DNA from: Clostridium sp. AM30-24
GTDB lineage: Bacteria; Bacillota; Clostridia; Lachnospirales; Lachnospiraceae
Length of the DNA: 64,000 nucleotides
Direction of reading: 5' to 3'
NCBI RefSeq assembly: GCF_003480435.1
Contig: NZ_QUJB01000009.1
Span: 1,438 to 65,437 of the forward strand
Under the pieces are notes generated by a model, which worked only from the letters and a program-made list of their open reading frames with translations, did not search any database and had not been told where the DNA came from. How positions within the stretch are numbered: the first letter of the stretch is position 1; each line of letters opens with the position of its first letter. Both the position numbers and the translations under genes were made by a program. Positions 15,621-23,761 of this stretch are shown here, in pieces.

Positions 15621-15701
15621 GTTTTTGAAAGCCGGTTTTTCTGCAGCCGACACGGCGGGGCTGTTTGTTGTCTGTTGTCTTGGTTTTAGCTTCCCTGCCA
15701 A

Positions 15702-16913
15702 TCACTTCATAGATTCCAGAATGGCGTCCGCCAGTGCTTCCAGCTCAGTGCGCTTGTCCGTGCCCATGGACGAGGCGAGGCTGAGCCGCTCGTTGAGAAC
15801 CGTCATGTTCTTAAGCTCATCGTTGACGAATTTCTGCATGAGATCACCGGACTTCACCGCCCATGAGCCGTTTTCAATGATGGCAAAGGTGCGGTTTTGC
15901 AGATTCAGTGCCTTCATATCCATGAGGAAGTCATGCATGGCGGGGTAGATGCCGAGATTGTAGGTCACAGAGGCCAGGACAATGTGACTGTACTTAAACG
16001 CCTCGGAGATCAGCTGGGAGACATGAGTGGAGGACACATCGTACATCGCCACCTTGCTCATGCCCTTATCGCAGAGCGACGCCGCCAGCGCCTGCGCCGC
16101 GTTCTCCGTGTTGCCGTACATGGAGGCGTAGACGATGAGCACGCCCTGGGTCTCAGGGGCATAGCGGCTCCATGTGTCGTACTTTTCGATGAACCAGCCC
16201 AGATCCTTGCGCCACACGGGGCCGTGGAGCGGGCAGATGTACTTGATCTGATCCAAAACGCCGCCGGCCTTTTTCAGCAGGAGCTGGATGTGGGGGCCGT
16301 ACTTGCCCACGATGTTGGTGAGATAGCGGCGGGCGTCGTCCAGCCAGTCCCGCTCGAAGTCCACCTCGTCGGCGAACAGCTTACCGTCCAGCGCGCCGAA
16401 GGTGCCGAAGGCGTCGGCGGAAAAGAGGACGCCGTCGGTGACGTCGAGGGTCACCATGGCCTCCGGCCAGTGAACCATAGGCGCGCCCACAAAGGTGACG
16501 GTGTGCTTGCCAAAGGAGAAGGTGTCGCCCTCCTTCACCTCGATGCACTCATGTCCGTCCACATGGAAGCCGAACTGCCGCATGAGCATGAATGCCTTCT
16601 CGTTGGAGATCAGCTTCACCTTGGGATGGCGCAGCAGGATCTCCTCGATGCAGGCGGCGTGATCCGGCTCCAGATGGTTGACCAGCAGGTAGTCCAGCTC
16701 GCGGCCATCCAGCACATACGCCAGATTTTCCAAAAGCTGGCGGCAGGCAGACCAGTCCACCGTGTCAAAGAGCACCGTCTTTTCATCCAGCAGGCAGTAA
16801 GCGTTGTAGCTTACGCCCCGGGGAATGGGAAAGCAGTTTTCAAACAGGGCCAGGCGATGGTCGTTGGCGCCCACCCAGTAGAGGTCGTTTGTTACTTTAC
16901 GCACGCAATACAT
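15702..16913 (-). CDS. Flavodiiron protein 2 (O2/NO reductase)
   Basis: A-type flavodiiron protein of 403 residues. Ligands are HLEPDH (80-85), His in APMVHWPE, Asp in FSADAFG and His in CPLHGP; a flavodoxin domain follows (VYASMYGNTENAAQAL). It has no C-terminal rubredoxin, so it needs an external one. The gene starts 22 bp after the acyl-CoA dehydrogenase/ETF-alpha/rubredoxin fusion, whose rubredoxin domain is the obvious electron donor. It differs clearly from flavodiiron protein 1, so the pair is not a recent duplication. Substrate choice between O2 and NO cannot be read from sequence. Confidence 0.96.
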   Translation of the reverse strand: MYCVRKVTNDLYWVGANDHRLALFENCFPIPRGVSYNAYCLLDEKTVLFDTVDWSACRQLLENLAYVLDGRELDYLLVNHLEPDHAACIEEILLRHPKVKLISNEKAFMLMRQFGFHVDGHECIEVKEGDTFSFGKHTVTFVGAPMVHWPEAMVTLDVTDGVLFSADAFGTFGALDGKLFADEVDFERDWLDDARRYLTNIVGKYGPHIQLLLKKAGGVLDQIKYICPLHGPVWRKDLGWFIEKYDTWSRYAPETQGVLIVYASMYGNTENAAQALAASLCDKGMSKVAMYDVSSTHVSQLISEAFKYSHIVLASVTYNLGIYPAMHDFLMDMKALNLQNRTFAIIENGSWAVKSGDLMQKFVNDELKNMTVLNERLSLASSMGTDKRTELEALADAILESMK

Positions 16914-16935
16914 CTTATCTTACCTCCTTCACGGC

Positions 16936-18849
16936 TCAAGCCTTTACAAATTGATCCTTCGTCTCCGCGCACTCCGGGCACACCCACTCGGCGGGAAGCT
17001 GCTCAAAGAGCGTACCCGGCGCGATCTCGCCGTCCTCGTCGCCCAACTCCGGCACATACTCGTAGCCGCAGCCGCTGCAGACGTAGCGGTCGCCGATGGG
17101 GGCGGGCTTCGGCGGTGTGGGCCGCTTCATCTTTACCATAGGCGGCGCGGGCAGCTTTTCGCCGCTATCCAGCGCAGCAGTGAGCAGGGGCAGGATCTCC
17201 TCCACATCGCCCACGATGCCGTAGTCGCAGTTCTTGAAGATAGGCGCGTTACCGTTCTTATTGATGGCCACGATGGTGGAGGCGTCCTTGATGCCCTTAA
17301 GGTGCTGGGATGCGCCGGAGATGCCACAGGCGATGTACAGATTGCCGGTGAACTTCTGACCGGACATACCCACATAGCGGTTCAGCGGCAGATATTTGAG
17401 AGTCTCCGCCACAGGGCGAGAAGAACCGATGGCCGCGCCGGCAGCCTTGGCCAGCGACTCTACCAGTTTCATGTTCTTTTTCTCCCCGATGCCCTTGCCC
17501 GCGGAGACCACCCGCTCCGCCTGCGGGATGGGCGTATCCATAGGGATGCCCACGGAGAAGTCATGACCATCCTTCTTCAGCGCCGCTACAAGGTCGGCCA
17601 CCTGCTGGGCAGCATCCCCCTCCCGGAAGATGGTCTTTTTGCGAATACCGGTGATGGGCGCGGGTTTCTTGGCCGCCGAACGGCTCTCGCCGCCGGAGCT
17701 CTTGCCCAGCCTGCCCACCAGATGAGAGGCGATGACCACCCGCTGGATCTCGTTAGTGCCCTCGTAGATGGTGGTGATCTTAGCGTCGCGGTAGGCCCGT
17801 TCCACCTCCATGCCCTTGAGGAAGCCGCTGCCGCCGTGGATCTGCAAGGCATCGTTGGTGACCTCCAGCGCGATGTCCGAGGCGTACATCTTCGCCATGG
17901 CGGACTCCATGCCGTAAGGCGCGTGCTGCTCCTTCAGCTCTGCCGCGGAGTAGATGAGGAACCGGGCGCAGCGCAGCTTGGTGGCCATATCCGCCAGCTT
18001 GAAGGCGATGCTCTGCTGGGCCGCGATGGGCTTGCCGAACTGGACGCGCTCCTTGGAATAGCTCAACGCGTGCTCAAACGCGCCTTGGGCGATGCCCAGC
18101 GCCTGCGCGGCGATGCCGATGCGTCCGCCGTCCAGCGTGGACATGGCAATCTTGAAGCCCTCGCCCTCCTTGCCCAATAGGTTTTCCTTGGGAACCTTCA
18201 CGTCGTTGAAGATCAGCTCCGCCGTGGAGGAGGAGCGAATACCCATCTTGTCATAGTGGTCGCCGAACTCAAAGCCCTTCCAGCCCTTCTCCACGATAAA
18301 AGCGGAGATGCCCCGGGTGCCGATGTCCGGTGTGGTGACGGCGAAAACCACATAGATGTCCGCCTTAGGGGCGTTGGTAATGAAAATCTTGCCGCCGTTG
18401 AGGAGGTAGTAGTCCCCCTTATCCAGCGCCGTGGTCTCCGTGCCGCCGGCGTCGGATCCGGCGTTGGGCTCCGTAAGGCCGAAGGCGCCGATCTTCTCGC
18501 CCTTGGCCAGCGGAACCAGATATTTCTTCTTCTGCTCCTCGGTGCCATAGGCGAAAATGGGCCATGAGCCGAGGGAGACGTGGGCGGAGAGGATTACGCC
18601 CGCGCCGCCGTCCACACGGGCCAGCTCCTCCACCGCGATGGCGTAGCTCAGGGCATCAAGACCGGCACCGCCGTACTCCTTGGGGTAGGGAATGCCCATC
18701 CAGCCCAGCTTACCCAGCTTCTTGACAGCCTCCTCGGGAAACTCATTGTTCTGATCCATTAAAAATGCGAGGGGCTTGATCTCCTCCTCCGCAAAACTCC
18801 GGATCTTCGCGCGCAGCTCTTCGTGCGCCGCCGTGGTTTGAAACAGCAT
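16936..18849 (-). CDS. Acyl-CoA dehydrogenase / ETF-alpha / rubredoxin fusion
   Basis: The 637-residue protein has three redox domains in one chain. Residues 1-380 are an acyl-CoA dehydrogenase ([14 protein letters not shown], then the catalytic Glu in [11 protein letters not shown]). Residues about 400-560 match the FAD domain of ETF-alpha ([40 protein letters not shown]). Residues about 585-637 are a rubredoxin with two Cys-x2-Cys pairs ([23 protein letters not shown]). Electrons from an acyl-CoA could pass FAD to FAD to the rubredoxin iron. No ETF-beta partner is encoded nearby. It lies in one operon between an Rrf2 regulator (22 bp) and a flavodiiron protein (22 bp). The acyl-CoA substrate is unknown; short-chain is plausible. 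Confidence 0.93.
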   Translation of the reverse strand: MLFQTTAAHEELRAKIRSFAEEEIKPLAFLMDQNNEFPEEAVKKLGKLGWMGIPYPKEYGGAGLDALSYAIAVEELARVDGGAGVILSAHVSLGSWPIFAYGTEEQKKKYLVPLAKGEKIGAFGLTEPNAGSDAGGTETTALDKGDYYLLNGGKIFITNAPKADIYVVFAVTTPDIGTRGISAFIVEKGWKGFEFGDHYDKMGIRSSSTAELIFNDVKVPKENLLGKEGEGFKIAMSTLDGGRIGIAAQALGIAQGAFEHALSYSKERVQFGKPIAAQQSIAFKLADMATKLRCARFLIYSAAELKEQHAPYGMESAMAKMYASDIALEVTNDALQIHGGSGFLKGMEVERAYRDAKITTIYEGTNEIQRVVIASHLVGRLGKSSGGESRSAAKKPAPITGIRKKTIFREGDAAQQVADLVAALKKDGHDFSVGIPMDTPIPQAERVVSAGKGIGEKKNMKLVESLAKAAGAAIGSSRPVAETLKYLPLNRYVGMSGQKFTGNLYIACGISGASQHLKGIKDASTIVAINKNGNAPIFKNCDYGIVGDVEEILPLLTAALDSGEKLPAPPMVKMKRPTPPKPAPIGDRYVCSGCGYEYVPELGDEDGEIAPGTLFEQLPAEWVCPECAETKDQFVKA

Positions 18850-18871
18850 ATGGGTACCTCCTCTTAAAATT

Positions 18872-19303
18872 TTACAGCTCGCTTGTATCTTGAGGATCGG
18901 ATCCGCCGGTCAGCAGCCTGCGCAGGCTCACGGCGCGGAACGCCTCGTCCTGCTTTTGCTGCAAGGCCGCCAGCTGACAGTGGATGGCGCACCGCCCATG
19001 CTTGTCCTGCCAGCGGCATTCATATCCCGGCTCCATGCAGGCGCACAGGATGCCCCGCTCCCCCATGACCCCCATGAGATCGTAGAGGGAGGTCGCGCCC
19101 AGATCACAGGACAGCGCGCAGCCGCCGAGGGCGCCGCGGCTCACCCGCACCAAATTGCCGGCGGAGAGCTTGCGCAGAATCTGGTAGGCAAACTGATTGG
19201 GGATCAATTCCGTTTCCGACATCTCGGCCACCGAATGCTTCTCCCCGTCCAGCAGCACCCGCAAAATGCGCAGTGCGTAGTCCGTCTCTTTAGTGATGAT
19301 CAT
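18872..19303 (-). CDS. Rrf2-family transcriptional regulator 2
   Basis: Regulator of 143 residues with an N-terminal winged helix (TKETDYALRILRVLL...LGGCALSCDLGATSLYDLM). Cysteines are plentiful after residue 80 (LCACMEPGYECRWQDKHGRCAIHC), probably including Fe-S or redox ligands. It is the first gene of the operon with the acyl-CoA dehydrogenase fusion and flavodiiron protein 2. A long palindrome covers its own promoter, so it should repress itself and the operon until its signal (O2, NO or low Fe-S) arrives. The C-terminal half is more Cys-rich than in IscR, so cluster type is uncertain. Confidence 0.9.
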   Translation of the reverse strand: MIITKETDYALRILRVLLDGEKHSVAEMSETELIPNQFAYQILRKLSAGNLVRVSRGALGGCALSCDLGATSLYDLMGVMGERGILCACMEPGYECRWQDKHGRCAIHCQLAALQQKQDEAFRAVSLRRLLTGGSDPQDTSEL

Positions 19304-19338
19304 ACTCCGTATCCTCTTTTCGCTTGCTTGTTAATGCC

Positions 19339-19370
19339 ATCATATCAATCTTGATAAATTTTGTCAAGAT
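19339..19370 (-). promoter_or_regulatory. Promoter with overlapping Rrf2 palindrome
   Basis: On the minus strand, TTGACA (19362-19367), 17 bp and TATGAT (19339-19344) form a near-consensus promoter. The interval 19348-19370 is a 23-bp inverted repeat with arms ATCTTGA and TCAAGAT that covers the -35 box and spacer. This is the natural operator for the Rrf2 gene starting 36 bp downstream. Confidence 0.85.
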
Positions 19371-19647
19371 AATTTCCAAAAAAAATTATCGCTTTAACAC
19401 AGACTACCCAAGCCCGGGTCAGCTTCGCTTTCCATTCAGCGAAAAGCCATGTTCCTTACAATTATAGAAGCCGAAAAAGCTGTGCCGTGGCAGTCCGACG
19501 AAAGCAGAAAAGACTATGCCTTAAAACCAGAAAGCGGAGAAATTGGTTGGGGCTCGCAGGGGTCGCCCACCCAAGGCGGATAAGGCGGTCCCTGGCAAGT
19601 CCAAGGCAAGCACCAAAGTGCGTGCTTTTCATTTTATACTCGACACA
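19371..19647. other. Gene remnant or non-coding gap
   Basis: On the plus strand, codons from about 19497 to 19668 read KAEK-like then RRGRPPKADKAVPGKSKASTK, interrupted by a TAA near 19522 and without a start. The basic RGRPPK segment looks like an AT-hook. It is best read as a decayed small DNA-binding gene; no family is recognised. It runs into the 3' end of the convergent alarmone-synthetase gene. Confidence 0.35.
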
Positions 19648-20319
19648 TTATGTTATGATATGCAGTAAATGTTCCATCTTACCGTCCCATTCTCTGCTGG
19701 AATCGGCGCACTCTTTCAGTTCAGTTTCGACTTCAGCATTTATCGGCAAGTTTTTCTTATAGCGTATGGTATGCTCAAGGCTTGCCCAGAAGTCCATAGC
19801 GATTGTACGGAGTTGTATCTCCACCGGCACATGGATCACTTTTTCCGCAAAGAATATCGGCAGCCGGATCGTCAGGTGCAGACTGCGATAGCCATTTGGC
19901 TTAGGGTGTGAAATATAATCTTTCTCTGTGATGATTTCAATGTCAGACTGTTTTTTTAAGCACTTTGCCAAAAAGAACACATCCTCCTCGAAAGAGCAGA
20001 TCACCCGCACACCGGCAATATCCATGATATTTGTCTGCATGGTCGGAAAATCCAGAGGAAGTCCGCGTTTCTGCATCTTATTCATAATGCTGGACGGCGA
20101 CTTCAAGCGGCTTTTTATACTTTCTATCGGATTGCGATCATGCTGCAATGAAAACTCTTCGTTTAGAATTTCCAACCTGCTTTCCAGTGCTTTCAGCGCA
20201 CATCGGTATTGCAGCATGACTTCCTGATACCTGCGATTTTCGCTTAAAAGGCGCTGGCACTGCAAATCATCTAAGCCTTTATCTGCCGCAACCGTCAAGC
20301 CAAATAAATTCTCACTCAT
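19648..20319 (-). CDS. RelA/SpoT-domain small alarmone synthetase
   Basis: The 223-residue protein consists mainly of a (p)ppGpp synthetase domain, like the RelQ/YjbM class. Conserved parts include SIKSRLKSPSSIMNKM, DIAGVRVICSF, a PKPNGYRSLHL loop and VEIQLRTIAMDFWASLEH. It lacks hydrolase and regulatory domains. The ATG at 20319 overlaps the stop of the CoA-disulfide reductase gene and has GGAG upstream; a 52-codon extension lies within that gene. It is the last gene of the ferredoxin-thioredoxin operon, linking redox stress to growth control. It is less GC-rich than its neighbours, so it may have joined the operon separately. Confidence 0.9.
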   Translation of the reverse strand: MSENLFGLTVAADKGLDDLQCQRLLSENRRYQEVMLQYRCALKALESRLEILNEEFSLQHDRNPIESIKSRLKSPSSIMNKMQKRGLPLDFPTMQTNIMDIAGVRVICSFEEDVFFLAKCLKKQSDIEIITEKDYISHPKPNGYRSLHLTIRLPIFFAEKVIHVPVEIQLRTIAMDFWASLEHTIRYKKNLPINAEVETELKECADSSREWDGKMEHLLHIIT

Positions 20320-22010
20320 AGCTTCTCCATTCCGCAGGGATAGGCGCTCCGCGCTGTCTGCCGCTCTTGTGTTACGACCTGATAAAAACTGTATCCGCCG
20401 GAGAGATGGGAACAGGTGAAACCGTACTGCGTCAAAAGTCGGCAGGCCAGATAACTGCGAAGCCCTGTCTGGCAATTCACATAAACAGGCTTACCCCGGT
20501 CTAACTCGTCCAAATGCTCCCGCAGATCGTCCAGTGGAATATTGCGGAATCCATTCAAGTGCCCACGCCGATATTCGCCTTCTGTACGGACATCCAGCAG
20601 TGTCGCATTGCCATCGCAAGGCAAGTCCTCAACCTCATTCCAATGGAACTGCCGTACCTTCCCGCTCTCCAAATCCTCGATCATAAAACCGGCCATATTG
20701 ACCGGGTCTTTGGCAGAGGAATAGGGCGGCGCATAGGAAAGGTCAAGCTCCGTCAGTTCCAAGGCTGTCATTTTTGCGCGAATGGCCGTTGCCAGTACAT
20801 CAATGCGCTTGTCCACGCCCTCGCCGCCAACGATCTGCGCACCCAGCAGCCGCAGGCTTTCTTTTTCATACAGCACCTTCATTGCCATAGACTGTGCGCC
20901 GGGATAATAGGTAGCGTGGGATGCTGGGAAAAGTACGACTCTGTCGTAAGCAATCCCTGCTGCCTGCGCTGCCTTTTCATTGATCCCCGTAGAGGCCGCG
21001 GTCAAGCCAAACAGTTTCAGAACAGACGAGCCCTGAGAGCCGTGAAAGCGGCTGTTTCCGCCGCAGATATTGTCAGCGGCAATGCGTCCCTGCTTGTTGG
21101 CAGGCCCCGCCAGCGAGATCAATGCTTTTTGGCCAGTCACGAAATGGGTGACCTCTACGGCATCGCCCACAGCGTAGATATCCGGCGCGGAGGTTTCCAT
21201 CCGCTCGTTGACAGCGATGCTGCCCCGGATGCCCAGCTCAAGTCCGGCCTCTTTTGCCAGATGGGTGTCCGGCGTGACGCCGATGGCCAGCAGCACCATG
21301 TCGGAGCGCAGCGGCTCACTTTCCTCCAGCAGCGTCAGCACGGAATCTCCGTCCTGTCGGAATCCGGTGACGGTTTCATCCAACCGCAGAGCCACGCCGT
21401 GTCTGCGCATTTCCGCATGGACAAAGCTGGCCATATCCGCATCCAGCGGCGCTAATAGCTGCTTCAGACGCTGGACGATGGTAACCGAAACGCCCATCTC
21501 CACAAGGTTTTCCGCCATTTCCAGACCGATAAAGCCGCCGCCAGCCAAAACAGCGGTTTTCGGCTTCTGATCCTCTACAAAGCGTCGAATGCGGAGGGTG
21601 TCTTCCACGGTGCGCAGGGTAAAGACCCGCTCGCTGTCCACGCCGGAAAGCGCAGGAACCGTCGGCTTTGCGCCGGGGGCAAGAAGCAGTTTGTCATAGG
21701 TTTCCGTGTAGACCTTCCCGCTGTCCAGTGCGTGGACGGTGACGGTTTTCTCTGCGGGATTGATCGCAGTTACTTCCTGCCGTACCCGTACATCAATGCG
21801 AAAGCGGTCCCAGAAGCTCTCCGGAGTTTGCAACGTCAGTTCTTCCTGCTCCTTGATCACGCCGCCTACATAATACGGCAGACCGCAGTTGGCATAGGAC
21901 ACATAGCCGCTGCGCTCGATCATGATGATCTGCGCGTGTTCATCCAAACGGCGGATGCGTGCGGCGGAAGAAGCACCGCCCGCCACACCGCCTACGATTA
22001 CAACTTTCAT
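20316..22010 (-). CDS. CoA-disulfide reductase with C-terminal rhodanese domain
   Basis: The 564-residue flavoprotein begins with a FAD motif (VIVGGVAGGASSAARIRRLDE), has the single redox-active Cys42 in SYANCGLPYYVG typical of CoA-disulfide reductases, then NAD(P)H binding (AVLAGGGFIGLEMAE) and a dimer domain. Residues about 460-550 form a rhodanese with the active loop VNCQTGLRS. Such CoADR-Rhd proteins reduce CoA disulfide, persulfides or polysulfide and some act as NADH oxidases. It overlaps the upstream thioredoxin gene by 4 bp (ATGA) and the downstream synthetase gene. Confidence 0.94.
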   Translation of the reverse strand: MKVVIVGGVAGGASSAARIRRLDEHAQIIMIERSGYVSYANCGLPYYVGGVIKEQEELTLQTPESFWDRFRIDVRVRQEVTAINPAEKTVTVHALDSGKVYTETYDKLLLAPGAKPTVPALSGVDSERVFTLRTVEDTLRIRRFVEDQKPKTAVLAGGGFIGLEMAENLVEMGVSVTIVQRLKQLLAPLDADMASFVHAEMRRHGVALRLDETVTGFRQDGDSVLTLLEESEPLRSDMVLLAIGVTPDTHLAKEAGLELGIRGSIAVNERMETSAPDIYAVGDAVEVTHFVTGQKALISLAGPANKQGRIAADNICGGNSRFHGSQGSSVLKLFGLTAASTGINEKAAQAAGIAYDRVVLFPASHATYYPGAQSMAMKVLYEKESLRLLGAQIVGGEGVDKRIDVLATAIRAKMTALELTELDLSYAPPYSSAKDPVNMAGFMIEDLESGKVRQFHWNEVEDLPCDGNATLLDVRTEGEYRRGHLNGFRNIPLDDLREHLDELDRGKPVYVNCQTGLRSYLACRLLTQYGFTCSHLSGGYSFYQVVTQERQTARSAYPCGMEKL

Positions 22011-22327
22011 CTTGCGCCCTCCACCATTGCGGCAATCTCCGACTTAGGCCGATAGCCCACCGATTTGACAACGGCTTTTCCATCCTTGAATACGACCAGC
22101 ATCGGGATACTGGACACCTGAAAACGCATTGCCAGCTCCATCTGCTCGTCCACATTGACCTTGCCCACCTTGAGCGCACCGCTTTTTTCTTCGGCAAGCT
22201 CATGCAGTATGGGAGAGAGCATTTTGCACGGTCCGCACCAGTCGGCGTAGAAATCCAGCAAAACGGGTTGGTCGGAACGCAGTACCTCGTTTTCAAAATT
22301 CGCAGCAGTAATTTTCAGTTCAGTCAT
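22007..22327 (-). CDS. trxA: Thioredoxin (CGPC active site)
   Basis: Thioredoxin of 106 residues with the classical VLLDFYADWCGPCKMLSPIL site, VNVDEQMELA and IPMLVVFKDG. Of the three thioredoxins in the element this is the only CGPC type. It lies in one operon with a ferredoxin-thioredoxin reductase-like protein and a ferredoxin, so it is probably reduced by ferredoxin rather than NADPH. It overlaps the CoA-disulfide reductase start by 4 bp, suggesting that it reduces that enzyme or its products. Confidence 0.95.
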   Translation of the reverse strand: MTELKITAANFENEVLRSDQPVLLDFYADWCGPCKMLSPILHELAEEKSGALKVGKVNVDEQMELAMRFQVSSIPMLVVFKDGKAVVKSVGYRPKSEIAAMVEGAR

Positions 22328-22355
22328 GAGAAAAACTCCTTTCTGTTATCCTTAA

Positions 22356-22931
22356 TTATTCTTTGTTTTTCAGCTTGCAAATGCCCTGCGTCATGGTTCC
22401 CATCGGACAAAACGCACACCATGTCCGGGGCTTATAGAGCACCATGACGATGAGGCCGATGAGCAGCGAGGTCAGCATGAGGCTGTAAAAGCCGAAGCTG
22501 AATTGGGCTACCCAGTCTGTCACCGTTCCGGCGGTGTAGGCCCAGCCCCACGGCACACGGAAGGTCCAGAACAGCTTAATGGCCTCCCGCAGGGACGAAG
22601 TACCCGCAGCGACCAGATATGTCTGAAACACCATGTTGCCGAACATCGTCAGGAAAAAGATCAAAAAGCCATAACGGAACCACTTGGAGGACATCCAGCG
22701 GGGCGTGGGCTTGCAGCGGGAGCATTTAAGGTCTGTCCCCAGCTTGCTGAACAGTTGACCCCGTCCGCAGAGGTGGTTGCAAAAGTATTTGTTCCCACTA
22801 AAGATGGCTAAGAACAGCGGCAAGAGAAAATCGATCATGCCCAGCCACGCGAACAGGATATTGAAAAAGCCCAGTGCAAAATAGATGATGGCATATACCC
22901 ACAGGTAATCGTACCAATGCTTCGCTTTCAT
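22356..22931 (-). CDS. Membrane iron-sulfur protein, NapH-like
   Basis: The 191-residue membrane protein has about four hydrophobic helices (at about 10-45, 85-110, 125-165). Two Cys groups are typical of NapH/CcoG-type polyferredoxins: CNHLCGRG with CSRC near 50-75, and WCAFCPMGTMTQ near the end. Such proteins pass electrons across or along the membrane. It overlaps the downstream end of the ferredoxin gene (ATGA), so the two likely form a complex. Here it may supply or draw electrons for the ferredoxin-thioredoxin reductase. The exact partner and direction are inference. Confidence 0.82.
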   Translation of the reverse strand: MKAKHWYDYLWVYAIIYFALGFFNILFAWLGMIDFLLPLFLAIFSGNKYFCNHLCGRGQLFSKLGTDLKCSRCKPTPRWMSSKWFRYGFLIFFLTMFGNMVFQTYLVAAGTSSLREAIKLFWTFRVPWGWAYTAGTVTDWVAQFSFGFYSLMLTSLLIGLIVMVLYKPRTWCAFCPMGTMTQGICKLKNKE

Positions 22932-23131
22932 GCGTCAGCCCTCACTTTCACCTCAATGCAGCCGACGGGGCAGAGCTTTGCGCACTTGCCGCAGCCTACG
23001 CAGCGTTCCGCCTCCACGGCGGCGTAGCAGCCACGGCGCACCTTGACGGCCCCCAGTGGACAGGTATTTTCACACACACCGCAGGCGACACACCGCGTCC
23101 TATCTACGGCGGCCAGTTTCTTTGACAACAT
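22928..23131 (-). CDS. 2[4Fe-4S] ferredoxin
   Basis: The 67-residue protein has two complete cluster motifs, CVACGVCENTCP and CVGCGKCAKLCP, the usual bacterial 2[4Fe-4S] pattern. It starts 12 bp after the FTR-like gene and overlaps the membrane iron-sulfur gene by 4 bp. It is the probable electron donor for the FTR-like protein encoded just upstream, and would be charged by the membrane protein or by cellular ferredoxin reductases. Confidence 0.93.
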   Translation of the reverse strand: MLSKKLAAVDRTRCVACGVCENTCPLGAVKVRRGCYAAVEAERCVGCGKCAKLCPVGCIEVKVRADA

Positions 23132-23143
23132 AGCTTTCCCCCC

Positions 23144-23347
23144 TTAATCCTGTAAGGATTTGTAATAGAGCATACAGTGGCAGAATCCCTCGAAGAGCGG
23201 ATCTGCAATTTGATCCTTAAACTCCTGACACATACATTTGGTTGCCTCTGTGCGCTCCCTGCGGCAGGGACAGTATCCTCCGGTGCGCTTGAGTCCTTCC
23301 CGGATGGTATTGACAATCTCCTGATCGGGATTGAGCTTGATTTTCAT
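23144..23347 (-). CDS. Ferredoxin-thioredoxin reductase catalytic-subunit-like protein
   Basis: The 67-residue protein has six Cys in three CxC pairs: CPC (26, 28), CMC (38, 40) and CHC (56, 58), the last in the signature CHCMLYYK. In FtrB these hold a 4Fe-4S cluster and the disulfide that reduces thioredoxin. The protein is shorter than plant or cyanobacterial FtrB and the spacing differs (x9 and x15 between pairs), so it is a minimal type. No FtrA subunit is present. I start at 23347 (GAGGTGG site) because homologous sequence begins there. It is the first gene of the operon behind a Crp-type operator. Confidence 0.82.
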   Translation of the reverse strand: MKIKLNPDQEIVNTIREGLKRTGGYCPCRRERTEATKCMCQEFKDQIADPLFEGFCHCMLYYKSLQD

Positions 23348-23378
23348 GTTCGCCACCTCTTTCTTTATCGTGGCTTTA

Positions 23379-23419
23379 TCATACCGCATGGTAAAGCATT
23401 TTTCTGTGACGAGGTCACA
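23379..23419 (-). promoter_or_regulatory. Crp-type operator and promoter of the ferredoxin-thioredoxin operon
   Basis: TGTGACGAGGTCACA (23405-23419) has 6-bp inverted arms. A TATGAT -10 box (minus strand, 23379-23384) begins 28 bp from its centre, and there is no good -35 box. This is the class II activator layout, with the site centred near -41 of a start at about 23372. Confidence 0.8.
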
Positions 23420-23445
23420 TTACGGAAATTTTTGTACAAACCCAA

Positions 23446-23489
23446 AAGAGCTGTGAAGCAGTATGTAAGATACCGCTTCACAGCTCTTT
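23446..23489 (-). terminator. Terminator of the rubredoxin gene
   Basis: A stem of 14-15 bp (aagagctgtgaagc with gcttcacagctctt) is followed on the minus strand by TTTT. It lies between the rubredoxin stop and the next operator. Confidence 0.75.
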
Positions 23490-23513
23490 ATTTATAGGTC
23501 CTGTTGTACTTCT

Positions 23514-23672
23514 TTACTCAGCCGCAGAAAACTGATCTTTGCCAACTAAACATAAGGGGCATTCAAAATCAACCGGAATATCTTTCCATTTTGTACCCGG
23601 TGCAATGCCGCCTTCCGGATAGCCCTTTTCTTCATCGTATTCCCAACCACACACATCACATACATATTTCAT
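23514..23672 (-). CDS. Rubredoxin
   Basis: The 52-residue rubredoxin has the canonical YVCDVCGWEYDEEKGYPEGG start and CPLCLVGKDQF end, giving the four Cys that hold one iron. It starts at ATG 23672 behind AAGGAGAATT. It can pass electrons to rubrerythrin, desulfoferrodoxin and the flavodiiron proteins of the element. It has its own terminator and is more AT-rich than the surrounding cargo. It lies between the FTR operon and a small membrane-protein gene. Confidence 0.95.
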   Translation of the reverse strand: MKYVCDVCGWEYDEEKGYPEGGIAPGTKWKDIPVDFECPLCLVGKDQFSAAE

Positions 23673-23761
23673 AATGAAATTCTCCTTTGATGTTTTTTAT
23701 TTCGCACACAACATTAGCCCGACTTTATCGTCATCAGAAACAATAACGATTCCTATCTTAC

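Noticed and set aside
15538..15701. NrdR box upstream of nrdA
   Set aside because: The short gap is mostly a GC-rich hairpin, and no acaCwAtATaTwGtgt-like pair is visible.
14896..18180. Long plus-strand frames of 350-414 residues opposite nrdA, flavodiiron protein 2 and the acyl-CoA dehydrogenase fusion
   Set aside because: They arise from GC-rich codon bias on the real minus-strand genes and lack start signals and family motifs.
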